A DNA stretch of 64,000 bases from Novimethylophilus kurashikiensis (GTDB taxonomy: Bacteria; Pseudomonadota; Gammaproteobacteria; Burkholderiales; Methylophilaceae): NCBI RefSeq assembly GCF_003112435.1, contig NZ_BDOQ01000001.1, positions 186,001-250,000 on the forward strand. The letters are read 5' to 3'. The notes below the pieces were generated by a model. It did no database searches. It worked only from the letters and a program-made list of their open reading frames with translations, and was not told the DNA's origin. Below, piece by piece: positions 44,478 through 54,823 of this stretch. The position numbers and the translations under genes are program-made. Every line of letters starts with the position of its first letter. Within the stretch, counting starts at the first letter, position 1.

Positions 44478-46310
44478 ATGGCCTCCGCACAGCAAATTCT
44501 TCACGACGTTTTCGGCTATACCCAGTTTCGCGGCGCTCAGCAGGCCATCGTCGAGCATGTGGCGGCGGGGGGCGATGCGTTGGTACTCATGCCCACGGGC
44601 GGCGGAAAGTCCTTGTGTTATCAGATTCCGGCCTTGCTGCGCGAGGGCGTGGGCATCGTGGTGTCGCCGTTGATCGCGTTAATGCAGGATCAGGTGGATG
44701 CCTTGATCCAGGTTGGCGTCAAAGCGGCTTTTCTTAATTCGAGCCTGGATGCGGATAGCGCCCGCGAAGTGTCGGCACGCTTGCAGCGGGGCGATCTCGA
44801 TTTGCTCTACGTGGCGCCGGAACGGTTGTTGATGCCGGGTTTCCTGGCGATGCTGGAGCAGGTGGAGGCGCACGTCGGCATCGCCTTGTTCGCGATCGAC
44901 GAAGCGCATTGCGTCTCGCAATGGGGGCACGACTTCCGGCCGGAGTATCGCCAGTTGACGGTGCTGCACGAGCGTTTTCCTGCGGTTCCGCGCATTGCGC
45001 TGACGGCCACCGCCGACGCACCGACGCGCAGCGAAATCGTCGAACGGCTGGGGTTACAAGAAGCCAGTCAATTCGTCTCCAGCTTCGACCGGCCTAATAT
45101 CAAATACCGCGTCACCCAGAAAAACAACGCACGCAAGCAGCTGGAAACATTCCTTGAAAACGAACATCCTAACGACGCCGGCATCGTCTACTGCCTGTCG
45201 CGCCGCAAGGTGGAAGAAACTGCCGACTGGCTGCGCGAGCGGGGCTGGGATGCCTTGCCGTATCACGCCGGATTGGATGCTTCAACGCGCAACGCCAACC
45301 AGCAGCGCTTTTTGCGCGAGGAGGGCGTCATCATGGTGGCGACGGTGGCCTTCGGCATGGGGATCGACAAGCCCAACGTGCGCTTCGTCGCGCACCTCGA
45401 CCTGCCCAAGAGCATGGAAGGCTATTACCAGGAGACCGGCCGGGCAGGACGCGACGGCTTGCCTGCCGATGCCTGGATGGCCTACGGCTTGGGCGACGTG
45501 GTGAGCATGCGACAGATGCTGGACGGCAGCGACGCACCGGAAGAGCGCAAGCGCGTGGAGCGCCGTAAACTCGATGCCTTGCTCGGCTTTTGCGAATCCA
45601 CCGCTTGCCGCCACCAGACCATCTTGCGCTATTTCGGCGAGGAACATCCGGGCGATTGCGGGCAGTGCGATAACTGCCTGGAACCGGTAGAAACCTGGGA
45701 TGGCACGCAAGCCGCGCAAATGGCGCTTTCCTGCGTGTATCGCACCGGCCAGCGCTTCGGTGTCGTGCATCTCGTCGATGTGCTACTGGGTAAGGAAACC
45801 GACAAGATCCGCCAGTTCAATCACCATGTTTTGTCTACCTACGGGATCGGCAAGGAGCTGACGCAAGCCCAATGGGGGAGCGTGTTCCGGCAATTGGTCG
45901 CCGCTGGCTACCTGGAAACCGATATGGAAGCCTACGGCGGCCTGAAGTTGCTGGATGCCGCGCGGCCTGTGCTCAAGGGCGAGCAAGCCGTCTGGCTGCG
46001 TCACGACCCGGAACCGGAGCGGCGCAAGGCCACCAAGGCGGAACGTGCCTCACGAGCCAGGGAGGCCTTTGCCGGTGCCAACGACGATCCGCTCTGGCTG
46101 GCGCTCAAGGGCAAACGGCTGGAACTGGCGCGGGAGCAGGGCGTGCCGCCTTATGTGATTTTCCACGACAGCACGCTGCTGGAAATCCTCAACAACAAGC
46201 CCCAGACGCTGGCCGAACTCGGTCGCATCAGCGGTATCGGCCAAGCGAAGCTGTCGCGTTATGGCGATGCGTTTTTGCAGGTGCTGGAGGAATCGCAGGG
46301 CGGCGGATAG
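44478..46310 (+). CDS. recQ: ATP-dependent DNA helicase RecQ
   Basis: 610 residues. Helicase motifs: Walker [16 protein letters not shown] box [15 protein letters not shown], motif [11 protein letters not shown]. The zinc-binding region has four cysteines (CESTACRH and CGQCDNCLE), followed by the winged helix and a C-terminal HRDC domain (residues ~535-605). It unwinds recombination intermediates 3'-5' in the RecF pathway. It is monocistronic, with 84 bp shared with the divergent gene. Confidence 0.96.
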   Translation: MASAQQILHDVFGYTQFRGAQQAIVEHVAAGGDALVLMPTGGGKSLCYQIPALLREGVGIVVSPLIALMQDQVDALIQVGVKAAFLNSSLDADSAREVSARLQRGDLDLLYVAPERLLMPGFLAMLEQVEAHVGIALFAIDEAHCVSQWGHDFRPEYRQLTVLHERFPAVPRIALTATADAPTRSEIVERLGLQEASQFVSSFDRPNIKYRVTQKNNARKQLETFLENEHPNDAGIVYCLSRRKVEETADWLRERGWDALPYHAGLDASTRNANQQRFLREEGVIMVATVAFGMGIDKPNVRFVAHLDLPKSMEGYYQETGRAGRDGLPADAWMAYGLGDVVSMRQMLDGSDAPEERKRVERRKLDALLGFCESTACRHQTILRYFGEEHPGDCGQCDNCLEPVETWDGTQAAQMALSCVYRTGQRFGVVHLVDVLLGKETDKIRQFNHHVLSTYGIGKELTQAQWGSVFRQLVAAGYLETDMEAYGGLKLLDAARPVLKGEQAVWLRHDPEPERRKATKAERASRAREAFAGANDDPLWLALKGKRLELAREQGVPPYVIFHDSTLLEILNNKPQTLAELGRISGIGQAKLSRYGDAFLQVLEESQGGG

Positions 46311-46421
46311 CCACATGTTGAAGGTTTAGGTTTTCCCGCACTTGGAGGTCTTGGATATTGATGCTTGCCCTTGCGCAAGTTTATGAAATAATGAATGTAT
46401 CTATTGGCGGGGATGGCTGCG

Positions 46422-47213
46422 ATGCAAGCTCAAGATCATCAGTGGTTTTTTCGTCTGGTTGAACGCTGCGGCACGACCCCGGCAGAGCGTTTGGTAGGAG
46501 TGTTCGGCGTTGTCGAGCATTTGATCCAGGCACCGGAATTTCGCAGTCGAATCGTCAGCGAGTTTCCGGCGGGACTGAATTGCCTGTATTCCTCCGAGGA
46601 TCTGAACGGATTCCTGGCCGAGGCGGCTGAGGCTGCCGGGATGGTGGAGCCCACCGCCCTGGCCCGTCAACTCAATATTCTCTTGCACGGTGCCATTGCC
46701 GAAGAGTTGCGCAATCCGCGTAGCGGCGCATTGCGTCAGGCTGCAGCGGTTGCGCAAGTAGTGGTCGCGAATTCCGGTCCGCAAAAGACGAAGCATAGTC
46801 TGGCCCGTAATGTGGGCTGGGCGGCAGTGGGTGGTGCAGCGGCCATGTTGCTGGCTGTGGTGATCGGATTGCCGGCATTGCATACGGCTACTGTTTCCGC
46901 CAATGTGGTTGCGCAAGCGGGGAGGCCGCAGGCTTTAGTGCCGGTTGGGGTGAGCCCTGATGAAATCGATGCGGCGTTGGCGCTGCATGAAAAAATCGAA
47001 CGCGGAATCTGCCGTGCTCCGCATCTGCTGGTGCTGCCGCCGGGGCAAGTGACGGCCTACATGAATGCCATCGAGGCGAGGACGCCGGACGATCCAGTGG
47101 CTGATGGGCGTAACTTGCGAGCTTTCCTTGCCTGGTTCGATACCATCAAATCCACCGAATGCTACGACCCGCCGCTCAACGGCCATACGGCAGTGAAGTG
47201 GTCCAAGAGCTAA
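46422..47213 (+). CDS. Membrane protein with TetR-C-like domain but no helix-turn-helix
   Basis: 263 residues. The first ~110 look like the C-terminal ligand domain of TetR regulators: TPAERLVGVFGVVEHLIQAP, FRSRIVSEFPA, then ALARQLNILLHGAIAEELRN and ALRQAAAVAQVVV. No DNA-binding helix-turn-helix precedes it. A transmembrane helix (~140-160) and a periplasmic part with two cysteines (RGICRAP, STECYDP) follow. The ATG at 46422 is chosen for GGGGA nine bases upstream; 46413 and 46395 are alternatives and would not add a helix-turn-helix. The function is unknown. Confidence 0.65.
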   Translation: MQAQDHQWFFRLVERCGTTPAERLVGVFGVVEHLIQAPEFRSRIVSEFPAGLNCLYSSEDLNGFLAEAAEAAGMVEPTALARQLNILLHGAIAEELRNPRSGALRQAAAVAQVVVANSGPQKTKHSLARNVGWAAVGGAAAMLLAVVIGLPALHTATVSANVVAQAGRPQALVPVGVSPDEIDAALALHEKIERGICRAPHLLVLPPGQVTAYMNAIEARTPDDPVADGRNLRAFLAWFDTIKSTECYDPPLNGHTAVKWSKS

Positions 47214-47256
47214 AACCGCTTACTCGCCAGGAATAATCCGCCCTGAATAAAACAAT

Positions 47257-47294
47257 GGCCGGGTGCACTTTGTTTAGTGCACCCGGCCATTTTC
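47257..47294. terminator. Bidirectional intrinsic terminator
   Basis: GGCCGGGTGCAC / GTGCACCCGGCC, a perfect 12-bp stem (47257-47268, 47277-47288) with an 8-nt loop. ATTTTC follows on the plus strand and ATTGTTTT on the minus strand, serving the two convergent genes. Confidence 0.85.
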
Positions 47295-47315
47295 ATTGAG
47301 GCGAAAAGCGATCTG

Positions 47316-48686
47316 TCAGTGCTTGACTGAAAGCCCGCCGAGCAATGCTGCGATCTGCTTCTTGGCTTTGCCTTGGCGAAGTGCAGGACGCTCAGCCGGC
47401 ATGCCTGCATTGGGCGAGGGTTCGTAAGGCTTGTAGAACCATTCCTCTTCTGCCGAGCGCGGCTTACGTTCCGACGAGCGGGGACGGCTGTAGGAATTGA
47501 TCTGGGCGCGTTCGCGGGGGAACTGGCGCTTCAGCAGCTTTTCCACGTCCTGCAACAGCTTTTCTTCTTCACCATCCACCAGCGAAATGGCTTCGCCGGA
47601 GGCACCGGCGCGACCGGTGCGGCCAATACGGTGCACGTAGTCTTCAGCGTTGGGCGGGAGTTCGTAGTTGACCACGAGCGGCAGTTGGTCGATGTCGATG
47701 CCGCGGGCGGCAACGTCTGTGGCGACCAATGCCGTGATCTTGCCTTCCTTGAACGCGTCCAGCGCCTTGATGCGCTCCTGCTGGCTCTTGTCGCCGTGAA
47801 TGGCGTCGGCGGGAATGCCTTCGCGGTCTAGCAGACGGGTGAGGCGAGAGGCGCTGATCTTGGTACGGGTAAAGACCAATACTTGCTTGACGCCGCGGTT
47901 GCGGATGAGCTCGGCCAGTACGTGGAATTTCTTGTCCTGGTCGACCAGCAGCACCGATTGCTTGACAGTCTCGGCCGCTGTATTGCGACGCGCCGCTTCA
48001 ACCGTTATTGGATTAACGAGAAAATCCTGCGCGAGTTTCTTGATCTCGTCCGAGAATGTGGCGGAAAACAGCAAGGTCTGGCGCTGTTTGGGCAGTAGCG
48101 TGAGGATGCGCTTCAGGTCGGGCATGAAGCCCATGTCCAGCATGCGATCGGCTTCGTCGAGGATCAGCGTCTGCACCTGGTTGAGCTGCAGGTTCTTGCT
48201 TTCCACGTGATCAAGCAGACGCCCCGGCGTCGCCACCAGGATTTCCACACCTTGCATCAGCGCGGGCTTTTGCGTCTTGATGTCCACGCCGCCGTAGACG
48301 ACCGTGGAGCGCAGCGGCACGTGCTTTCTATAGGTCACCACGTTTTCTTCGACCTGGATTGCCAGTTCTCGGGTCGGCGCCAGAATCAGGGCGCGGATCG
48401 GATGGCGGGCAGGAGAGACGCTGGTGCTGGCATGCGGCAGCAGGCGTTGCAGCAGCGGCAACGTAAACGCCGCGGTCTTGCCCGTGCCGGTCTGGGCCAT
48501 CGCCATGAGGTCGCGTCCTGCGAGCACATGGGGAATGGCCTGGGCCTGGATGGGGGTCGGGGTGGTGTAACCGGCTTCTTCGATGGCGCGCAGAATTTTT
48601 GCGTCCAGGTCGAGCGAAGCGAAAGTAATGGGGTCTTTAACGGAATCTTCCATTGATGGTTCTGTTGTCGCTAAATGGTTTGACAC
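47316..48686 (-). CDS. DEAD-box RNA helicase (RhlE-like)
   Basis: 456 residues with the full DEAD-box set: Q motif TPIQAQAIP, Walker [13 protein letters not shown] in [15 protein letters not shown] in LFSATF, and [10 protein letters not shown]. The C-terminal tail (~375-456) is basic and Arg/Ser/Glu-rich. RhlE-type helicases help ribosome assembly and RNA decay, often in the cold. It lies 54 bp after a second helicase gene on the same strand, a paralogue with a different tail. Confidence 0.93.
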   Translation of the reverse strand: MSNHLATTEPSMEDSVKDPITFASLDLDAKILRAIEEAGYTTPTPIQAQAIPHVLAGRDLMAMAQTGTGKTAAFTLPLLQRLLPHASTSVSPARHPIRALILAPTRELAIQVEENVVTYRKHVPLRSTVVYGGVDIKTQKPALMQGVEILVATPGRLLDHVESKNLQLNQVQTLILDEADRMLDMGFMPDLKRILTLLPKQRQTLLFSATFSDEIKKLAQDFLVNPITVEAARRNTAAETVKQSVLLVDQDKKFHVLAELIRNRGVKQVLVFTRTKISASRLTRLLDREGIPADAIHGDKSQQERIKALDAFKEGKITALVATDVAARGIDIDQLPLVVNYELPPNAEDYVHRIGRTGRAGASGEAISLVDGEEEKLLQDVEKLLKRQFPRERAQINSYSRPRSSERKPRSAEEEWFYKPYEPSPNAGMPAERPALRQGKAKKQIAALLGGLSVKH

Positions 48687-48740
48687 GGAGGCAGAGCAAT
48701 CCTGACTGTTGGAGTGCTCCGCCCGGCCGTGGTTCTACGA

Positions 48741-50078
48741 TCAGGCGAAATTGCCGCGGCGCTTGGCACCGGACGGCTTCGCGTCATACCAGTGGCGATT
48801 GCCGTTGTTGCCGGTGCTGTTGCTATTGCCATTCCTTGTGCTGTTGCCGTTGGCGGAACGGTTGCCTGAACGGTGGCTTTCGCCGTTGCCGGTGCGCGGC
48901 TTGCCGCTGAAAGGCTTCTTGTGCGCGGGCTTGGCCGGACGCTGCTTGGGCTCCAGGCCGGGGATAACCTCGGCTTGCAGGCGCTGGCCGGTCAGGCGTT
49001 CGATGCTGAACAGGTGACGGCGATCGGCGTGGGATGCGAACGAGATTGCCACGCCGGTGTTGCCGGCGCGACCGGTACGGCCGATGCGGTGAACGTAGTC
49101 TTCGGCAACCTTGGGCAGGTCGAAGTTGATGACGTGCGTGATGCCGTTGACGTCGATCCCGCGGGCGGCCACGTCGGTGGCGACCAGCACGCGAATATCG
49201 CCGTGGCGCAGCTTGGTCAGCGTGCGGTTACGGGCGCCCTGGTTCATGTCGCCGTGCAGCGCGGCAGCCTTGTGGCCTTCGGCATACAGGTCTTCGGCCA
49301 ATGCGTCGGCGTCGCGCTTGGTAGCGGTGAAAACGATGGCTTGGCGCAATTCGATATCGGCCAGGATGTGGTGCAGCAGCTTGTGCTTGTGCTCGAGGTT
49401 GTCGGCAAAGTGCAGCTTCTGCTCGATTTGTGCATGGCGGGTTTGCGCCGTGGCCACTTCGATGCGTTGCGGGTTGTTGAGCAGACGCTCAGCCAGGGTA
49501 CCGATCACGCCGTCCAGCGTGGCGGAGAACAGCAGGGTCTGGCGAGTGGAAGGCGTGGCGGCGGCAATGCGCTCCACGTCGTCGATGAAGCCCATGTCCA
49601 GCATGCGGTCGGCTTCGTCCAGCACTAATACTTCCAGGCGGGAGAAATCGATGCGGCCGCGTTCCATGTGATCGATCAAACGACCGGGGGTGGCGACCAG
49701 GATGTCCACGGGCTGCGACAGCAGCTTGTTCTGAACCGGGTAGGGCATGCCGCCGACGATGCTGACGGTGCGGGCACGCATGAACTTTCCGTACTTGCGG
49801 GCAGCGTCGTTAACCTGGGTGGCGAGTTCGCGGGTCGGGGTCAGCACCAGGACGCGCGGGCCGCGGCTGCGGCTTTCAGAAGGCGTGGCGATGCGATGCA
49901 GCGAGGGCAACATGAACGCTGCGGTCTTGCCGGTGCCGGTTTGTGCGGAGGCCAAGAGGTCGCGGCCTTCGATGGCAGCAGGAATAGCCTGCGCCTGAAT
50001 GGGGGTCGGTTGGGTATAGCCAGCCTCGGTCAGCGCCTTGAGGATGGACGGGTTCAAATTCAGTGATTCAAAAGACAC
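48741..50078 (-). CDS. rhlE: DEAD-box RNA helicase RhlE
   Basis: 445 residues with the same helicase motifs as its neighbour ([39 protein letters not shown]). The C-terminal tail (~365-445) differs: it is a low-complexity Gly/Asn/Ser/Arg stretch (SGNRSANGNSTRNGNSN) ending AKRRGNFA, suited to RNA binding or condensate formation. Tandem RhlE paralogues probably arose by duplication and then specialised by tail. Confidence 0.92.
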   Translation of the reverse strand: MSFESLNLNPSILKALTEAGYTQPTPIQAQAIPAAIEGRDLLASAQTGTGKTAAFMLPSLHRIATPSESRSRGPRVLVLTPTRELATQVNDAARKYGKFMRARTVSIVGGMPYPVQNKLLSQPVDILVATPGRLIDHMERGRIDFSRLEVLVLDEADRMLDMGFIDDVERIAAATPSTRQTLLFSATLDGVIGTLAERLLNNPQRIEVATAQTRHAQIEQKLHFADNLEHKHKLLHHILADIELRQAIVFTATKRDADALAEDLYAEGHKAAALHGDMNQGARNRTLTKLRHGDIRVLVATDVAARGIDVNGITHVINFDLPKVAEDYVHRIGRTGRAGNTGVAISFASHADRRHLFSIERLTGQRLQAEVIPGLEPKQRPAKPAHKKPFSGKPRTGNGESHRSGNRSANGNSTRNGNSNSTGNNGNRHWYDAKPSGAKRRGNFA

Positions 50079-50445
50079 GAAGTTCCCTTCGAGCCAGTCC
50101 CGGACGAGCGCAAGCCGACAGCGCGACCATGTATAAAAAGGTCGAGCGACAACGGCCCTTGCAACAGCGATGGGCGACCAGCTCTAAAAATATGCAAAAC
50201 AATTAAAAAGTCGCGCTAGCAACAAAAATCCGAAACGGATCGGAAAAGGCAAAATCGCCGGCGCACGGGCATCGTCGCTAACCGGGAGATCGATAAACCA
50301 GGAAGATACTGGTGAGGAAGGTCAGGGATCGATGAATCGACAGCCATGGGGCTGAATCGAAGGGCGCATTGTACGTTGATTCGCAATGATGTCAATTCTT
50401 TTGTGCTAGAATGCGCGCCTTTTTTCCAATACTGTTCAATAAATT
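50079..50445. other. Divergent promoter region of rhlE and typA
   Basis: 367 bp without a gene. The rhlE side has a long 5' leader with AT-rich parts, as is common for cold-inducible helicase genes. The typA side carries an extended -10 box. A short inverted repeat ATCCG-AAA-CGGAT (50228-50240) lies in the middle. No known riboswitch is recognised. Confidence 0.5.
50404..50412 (+). promoter_or_regulatory. Extended -10 promoter of typA
   Basis: TGC-TAGAAT forms a TGn extended -10 element. The predicted transcript start is near 50419, leaving a leader of about 27 nt without a Shine-Dalgarno sequence before the typA ATG. Confidence 0.5.
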
Positions 50446-52260
50446 ATGTCACGCGCTCTCAGAAACATCGCCATCATCGCTCACGTCGACCACGGCAAGA
50501 CCACCATGGTGGACAAGCTGCTTCAGCAGGCCGGTACTTTCGCCGCCCACCAGCAAGTCGCCGAACGCGTCATGGACAGCAACGACCTGGAAAAAGAGCG
50601 CGGCATTACCATTCTGGCCAAGAACACAGCCGTTAATTACGAAGGCACGCACATCAACATCGTCGATACTCCGGGGCACGCCGACTTTGGCGGCGAAGTG
50701 GAGCGCGTGCTGGGCATGGTGGACGGTGTGGTGCTGCTGGTCGACGCGGTCGAAGGCCCGATGCCTCAGACTCGCTTCGTCACTAAGAAGGCGCTGGCGC
50801 TGGGCTTAAGGCCTATCGTCGTGATCAACAAGGTGGACCGTCCCGGTGCACGTACCGACTGGGTAATCAACCAGACATTCGATTTGTTTGCCAACCTAGG
50901 TGCGACCGACGAACAGCTCGATTTCCCCGTGGTCTACGCCTCCGCGCTGAACGGTTTCGCCAAGCTGGACATGAACGCGGAATCCGACAACATGCGTCCG
51001 CTGTTCGAAACCGTTCTGAAGCACGTCGAGCCGCCCAAGGGTGACTCCAATGCGCCATTGCAACTCCAGATTTCCGCACTGGACTACTCCAGCTACACCG
51101 GCCGTCTCGGCGTCGGCCGCGTTCAAAATGGCCGCATCAAGCCGGGCCAAGTGGTCGCCGTGATGAAGGGCGACGAGCAACTGGGCCAGGGTCGCATCAA
51201 TCAGGTACTGGGTTTCCGCGGCCTGGAGCGCATTGAAGTGCAAGAGGCTGAAGCAGGCGACATCGTGATCGTCTCCGGCCTGGAAGAGATCGGCATCGGC
51301 GTGACCATCGCCGATAAGGATACTCCTGTCGGCCTGCCCATCATGGCAGTCGACGAGCCGACGTTGACCATGGACTTCATGGTCAACTCCAGCCCGCTGG
51401 CCGGAACCGAAGGCAAGTTCGTCACCAGTCGCCAGATTCGCGACCGTCTGACGCGCGAACTGCTGGTCAACGTCGCATTGCGCGTTGAAGAAACTGCCGA
51501 CTCCGACGTGTTCCGTGTCTCCGGTCGCGGTGAATTGCATTTGACGATTCTTCTGGAAAACATGCGTCGCGAAGGTTATGAGCTGGCCGTCGGCAAGCCG
51601 CGCGTGGTGTTCAAGGACATCGACGGCGAGAAATGCGAACCGTATGAGAACCTGACCGTGGACGTGGAAGACGCCAACCAGGGCGCTGTCATGGAAGAGC
51701 TGGGGCGTCGTCGCGGTGAACTGACCAACATGGCATCCGACGGTAACGGGCGTACCCGGCTTGAATACCGCATTCCGGCACGCGGCCTGATTGGTTTCCA
51801 GAGCGAATTCCTGACCTTGACGCGCGGTACCGGTTTGATGGCGCACATATTCGACGACTACGCTCCGCTCAAGGCCGATATTCCAGGACGTCGCAATGGC
51901 GTGCTGATTTCGCAGGAGCAGGGCGAGGCTGTGGCCTACGCACTGTGGAAGCTGGAAGAGCGCGGCAAGATGTTTGTAAGCCCCGGCGACAAGCTGTACG
52001 AAGGCATGATCATCGGCATACACAGCCGTGACAACGATCTGATCGTCAACCCGATCAAGGGCAAGCAGCTGACCAACGTGCGTGCATCCGGTACAGATGA
52101 AGCGGTGCGCTTGACGACACCGATGAAGCTGACGCTGGAATCCGCCGTTGAGTTCATCGACGATGACGAATTGGTGGAAATCACGCCGCAGTCTCTGCGT
52201 TTGCGCAAGCGCCACTTGAGCGAGCACGAGCGCAAGAAGGCTGCACGCGGCGAAGTTTGA
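50446..52260 (+). CDS. typA: Ribosome-associated GTPase TypA/BipA
   Basis: 604 residues. G domain motifs: AHVDHGKTT (G1), RGITI (G2), [12 protein letters not shown] (G3), NKVDRPGA (G4). Domains II, III and V and the TypA-specific C-terminal domain follow ([18 protein letters not shown]). TypA binds 70S ribosomes and helps 50S assembly, growth in the cold and stress adaptation. It ends in a strong bidirectional terminator. Confidence 0.96.
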   Translation: MSRALRNIAIIAHVDHGKTTMVDKLLQQAGTFAAHQQVAERVMDSNDLEKERGITILAKNTAVNYEGTHINIVDTPGHADFGGEVERVLGMVDGVVLLVDAVEGPMPQTRFVTKKALALGLRPIVVINKVDRPGARTDWVINQTFDLFANLGATDEQLDFPVVYASALNGFAKLDMNAESDNMRPLFETVLKHVEPPKGDSNAPLQLQISALDYSSYTGRLGVGRVQNGRIKPGQVVAVMKGDEQLGQGRINQVLGFRGLERIEVQEAEAGDIVIVSGLEEIGIGVTIADKDTPVGLPIMAVDEPTLTMDFMVNSSPLAGTEGKFVTSRQIRDRLTRELLVNVALRVEETADSDVFRVSGRGELHLTILLENMRREGYELAVGKPRVVFKDIDGEKCEPYENLTVDVEDANQGAVMEELGRRRGELTNMASDGNGRTRLEYRIPARGLIGFQSEFLTLTRGTGLMAHIFDDYAPLKADIPGRRNGVLISQEQGEAVAYALWKLEERGKMFVSPGDKLYEGMIIGIHSRDNDLIVNPIKGKQLTNVRASGTDEAVRLTTPMKLTLESAVEFIDDDELVEITPQSLRLRKRHLSEHERKKAARGEV

Positions 52261-52275
52261 TCGATCGCGATGCAA

Positions 52276-52305
52276 TAAAAAACCCGGCTTAGGCCGGGTT
52301 TTTTA
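52276..52305. terminator. Bidirectional terminator between typA and the hybrid kinase gene
   Basis: AACCCGGC-TTAG-GCCGGGTT (52281-52300) flanked by an A tract on one side and a T tract on the other, so it works for both convergent genes. The stop codon of the minus-strand gene lies inside its T tract. Confidence 0.93.
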
Positions 52306-53697
52306 TTGGGTTAATTGGGGACAGTCGCCATGAAAAATTCGGCGAAGCTGCTCCAGCAGTTCGTCTGGCAGCACAGGTTTAAATAAGGTAGCGCGGAAGC
52401 GAATTTCTCGTGGGAATTCAAGCGGCGGTTCCGGCGGCATTCCTGAGTAAAGCAAGACGGGTAGATCGCGAAGTTTTTCGTTTGCATGGATATGCCGCAA
52501 TAATTCCCATCCGTTCATGCCAGGCATGATTTGGTCTGTCAGGATGATATCGACGGGATGCTGACGCAACATCTGCAAGGCTTCTTCACCGCTCTCCGCG
52601 AGGAGAATATCGAAATCCGCGATGGCCAGGATTTCATAAAGATAGTCCCGGTTCATGAGGTCGTCGTCGACGACCAGAATGCATTTTCCGGCACCTATCG
52701 CCTCCGGCAGGGCAAAAGCGGTGGCGGGTTGAAGTACCTCGGATTCCAATGCCGCCACGGTCTCGATATCGAAGAAAAATTTACTCCCCGCGCCAGGCTG
52801 GCTCTCGAGCCGTAAGGCCCCTCCCATCTTGCGCACCACTTTATGTGCGATGGTCAGTCCGAGCCCAACCCCGGGACGATCGGTAGCGCAGCGTTCGAAC
52901 GGCAGGAATATGCGCTCGGCATCTTCTTGCGAAATGCCTGGGCCGGTATCACTAATTGCAAAATACAGGCTGAGTCCATTCGTGTTGCCGTTGACCCCGG
53001 CATGGATCAGCATTTTGATCTGCCCGTCCTGGGTATATTTCGCTGCATTGGTCAGCAGATTGAGCAACACCTGTCGCAGTCGTTTGGGATCGATGACCGC
53101 AATGGGGGGAATATTCCCGTCTAGCTCCAGCGCGAAGCTGTTGCCTTGCTGACTTGCCAATAGTTCTCCCTGGCTCGCGATTTCTTGCAGGTACGAATGA
53201 AGGTAGGTGGGGATCGGAACCAGCTCGAAATGATCCAGCTCACCTCGCGCATGTTCGACTAAATCCTCGATGATCTCGAGTTGATGGATCGCGCTGCGTT
53301 CAATGGCGTTTTGATAGCGCTGGGTCGTTTCGTCGGCATAGGGTGCCAGTAGATGGGTGTAGTGGATGATGGTCGCCAACGGCGTGCGTAAATCATGGCT
53401 GATATAAGCCAACAAGCGTGCGCGGGCTTGCTGTGCAGCCTGGGCTTCGGCAATCGCACGTTCCAGCTGTTCCTGATCCTGTTTGGCAACTTGTTGGAGA
53501 TGTCGCTTGATGCGGAGCACTCCCAAGTTTACGACGAGGAGTATCAGGCTGGTAACCACGAGACTTAGTGTCAAGTTGACCGCAATTTTGTGATGAAGGC
53601 TTGCCTCGGATATGTAAAAACTGGCCAAACTGTTGGCGGCAAACCCGATGGTGAGCAGTATTGATAACCCCAGCATCAATTTATTTTTATCGTTCAT
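52303..53697 (-). CDS. Hybrid sensor histidine kinase with C-terminal receiver
   Basis: 464 residues: two membrane helices (~8-28, ~40-62) with a very short periplasmic loop, a coiled coil rich in Gln, phosphoacceptor His101 in AYISHDLRTPLATI, an HATPase (NLLTNAAKYTQDGQ, DTGPGI, GVGLGLTI), and a receiver domain (~335-455, VDDDLMNRDY, ILTDQIMPGM). The absent sensor loop suggests membrane or cytosolic sensing. It is encoded 18 bp downstream of a REC-AraC regulator, likely its partner. Confidence 0.92.
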   Translation of the reverse strand: MNDKNKLMLGLSILLTIGFAANSLASFYISEASLHHKIAVNLTLSLVVTSLILLVVNLGVLRIKRHLQQVAKQDQEQLERAIAEAQAAQQARARLLAYISHDLRTPLATIIHYTHLLAPYADETTQRYQNAIERSAIHQLEIIEDLVEHARGELDHFELVPIPTYLHSYLQEIASQGELLASQQGNSFALELDGNIPPIAVIDPKRLRQVLLNLLTNAAKYTQDGQIKMLIHAGVNGNTNGLSLYFAISDTGPGISQEDAERIFLPFERCATDRPGVGLGLTIAHKVVRKMGGALRLESQPGAGSKFFFDIETVAALESEVLQPATAFALPEAIGAGKCILVVDDDLMNRDYLYEILAIADFDILLAESGEEALQMLRQHPVDIILTDQIMPGMNGWELLRHIHANEKLRDLPVLLYSGMPPEPPLEFPREIRFRATLFKPVLPDELLEQLRRIFHGDCPQLTQ

Positions 53698-53715
53698 CGG
53701 TATTTCGGCTGACGG

Positions 53716-54501
53716 TCACGGGGTAGACAGATTTTGCCGATATGCGCTGGGAGTGATCCCTAATCGTTGACGAAAGGCTGTGGCGAAATTAGCGGCGTTC
53801 TGGAATCCGACTTGATCTGCAATATCCTGAATTTCCAGGTCGGTTGCTTGTAGCAGCTCACGTGCACGACGTATCCGCTCCTCGCGAATAAACGCGAATA
53901 CGGTCAAGCCGGTTTGCTCACGGAATACCTGCGAGAGCTTTTTTTCATAAGTCCCGACCTTGGCCGCTATTTCGGCGAGCGAGGGCGAAATAGCCAGATT
54001 CTCTGAAATGAACTGCCTGACCGCATTGACTAAAACAACGTTAGCGTTATGCCTGGGAGGTGCCGACTCGGAAGACGTTCCCGGCGTGCGGGCACGGGAT
54101 GCCAGATCGAGATGAATGTTGATGCGGGCCAGTACCTCTTCAGGTACAAAAGGTTTTGAAATATAGTCGACGCCGCCCAGTTTCAGGCCAGCGATGCGCT
54201 CGTCTGGAGTATCGGCAGCGGATATGAAAATCACGGGAATATCCTGCGTCGCTGCATCGGCCTTCAATAAGCGGCACGTAGCAAAGCCGTCCACTTTCAC
54301 CATGCGTACATCGAGCAAGATCAGGTCTGGTTTGGTGGATAGGGCGCGTTGATACCCTTGATGGCCGTCGAAGGCAAAGCTGATAGCGAATCCGCTGCTA
54401 CGCAATAACTCAAGCAACAAGCGCTGCTGCTCGGGATTGTCGTCGATGATCAGGATGCGATAGGCGTGACCTGTTTGGAGATTGAAAAAGTCTTCCGACA
54501 T
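53716..54501 (-). CDS. Response regulator with AraC-type DNA-binding domain
   Basis: 261 residues. The receiver domain (~12-130) has Asp64 in LILLDVRMVKVDG and an IIDDN pocket. The C-terminal AraC/XylS domain (~155-258) has two helix-turn-helix units (SLAEIAAKVGTYEKKLSQVF and LEIQDIADQVGFQNAANFATAF). It is transcribed ahead of the hybrid kinase gene and probably is its output regulator. The targets are unknown. Confidence 0.93.
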   Translation of the reverse strand: MSEDFFNLQTGHAYRILIIDDNPEQQRLLLELLRSSGFAISFAFDGHQGYQRALSTKPDLILLDVRMVKVDGFATCRLLKADAATQDIPVIFISAADTPDERIAGLKLGGVDYISKPFVPEEVLARINIHLDLASRARTPGTSSESAPPRHNANVVLVNAVRQFISENLAISPSLAEIAAKVGTYEKKLSQVFREQTGLTVFAFIREERIRRARELLQATDLEIQDIADQVGFQNAANFATAFRQRLGITPSAYRQNLSTP

Positions 54502-54823
54502 CTTGTTTTTATTATTGATTGGTTATCGTTAATGAAGAACGCATTTTGGGCGACAAATGCTGCCGACAATTGCGTTGTACCTTGAATCAAAGAGTAGGTT
54601 TGAAAAATTTCACATAAATTCGCTTGAGCAAAGTTTTTGTCAGGTCTTGCAAAAGCATGCGCTCAACATCGGCGCAAAATGTATTCACACAGACGCACTT
54701 TCGGGGTCGTCAGCTTCACCAGAAGCGATAAGTGCTTAATAACACGTCTACCCCATGCGCTGTTCTTAAGGCTGCCGTTTGGCAGCCTTAATTTTTTGCG
54801 CTATCGCCAACAGTGATAGACGT
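54502..54823. other. Intergenic region with a possible small plus-strand transcript
   Basis: 322 bp between two minus-strand genes. It ends in a strong intrinsic terminator that faces the plus strand, although no convincing plus-strand gene lies before it. A 60-codon frame at 54557-54739 has no ribosome site and unusual composition. A short non-coding RNA ending at about 54797 is the better guess. Confidence 0.45.
54766..54797 (+). terminator. Orphan plus-strand intrinsic terminator
   Basis: TTAAGGCTGCC / GGCAGCCTTAA, a perfect 11-bp stem (54766-54776, 54781-54791) with a GTTT loop and six T after it on the plus strand. On the minus strand, which carries the neighbouring genes, no T tract follows. 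Confidence 0.75.

Noticed and set aside
44394-44558. Upstream extension of the NTF2-like gene at 44037
   Set aside because: It would run into the recQ coding region; the ATG at 44393 has a good ribosome site.
50896-52275. 459-codon minus-strand frame opposite typA
   Set aside because: Antisense shadow of a well-identified GTPase gene.
54557-54739. 60-codon plus-strand frame
   Set aside because: No ribosome site and no protein-like pattern; kept only as part of a possible small-RNA region.
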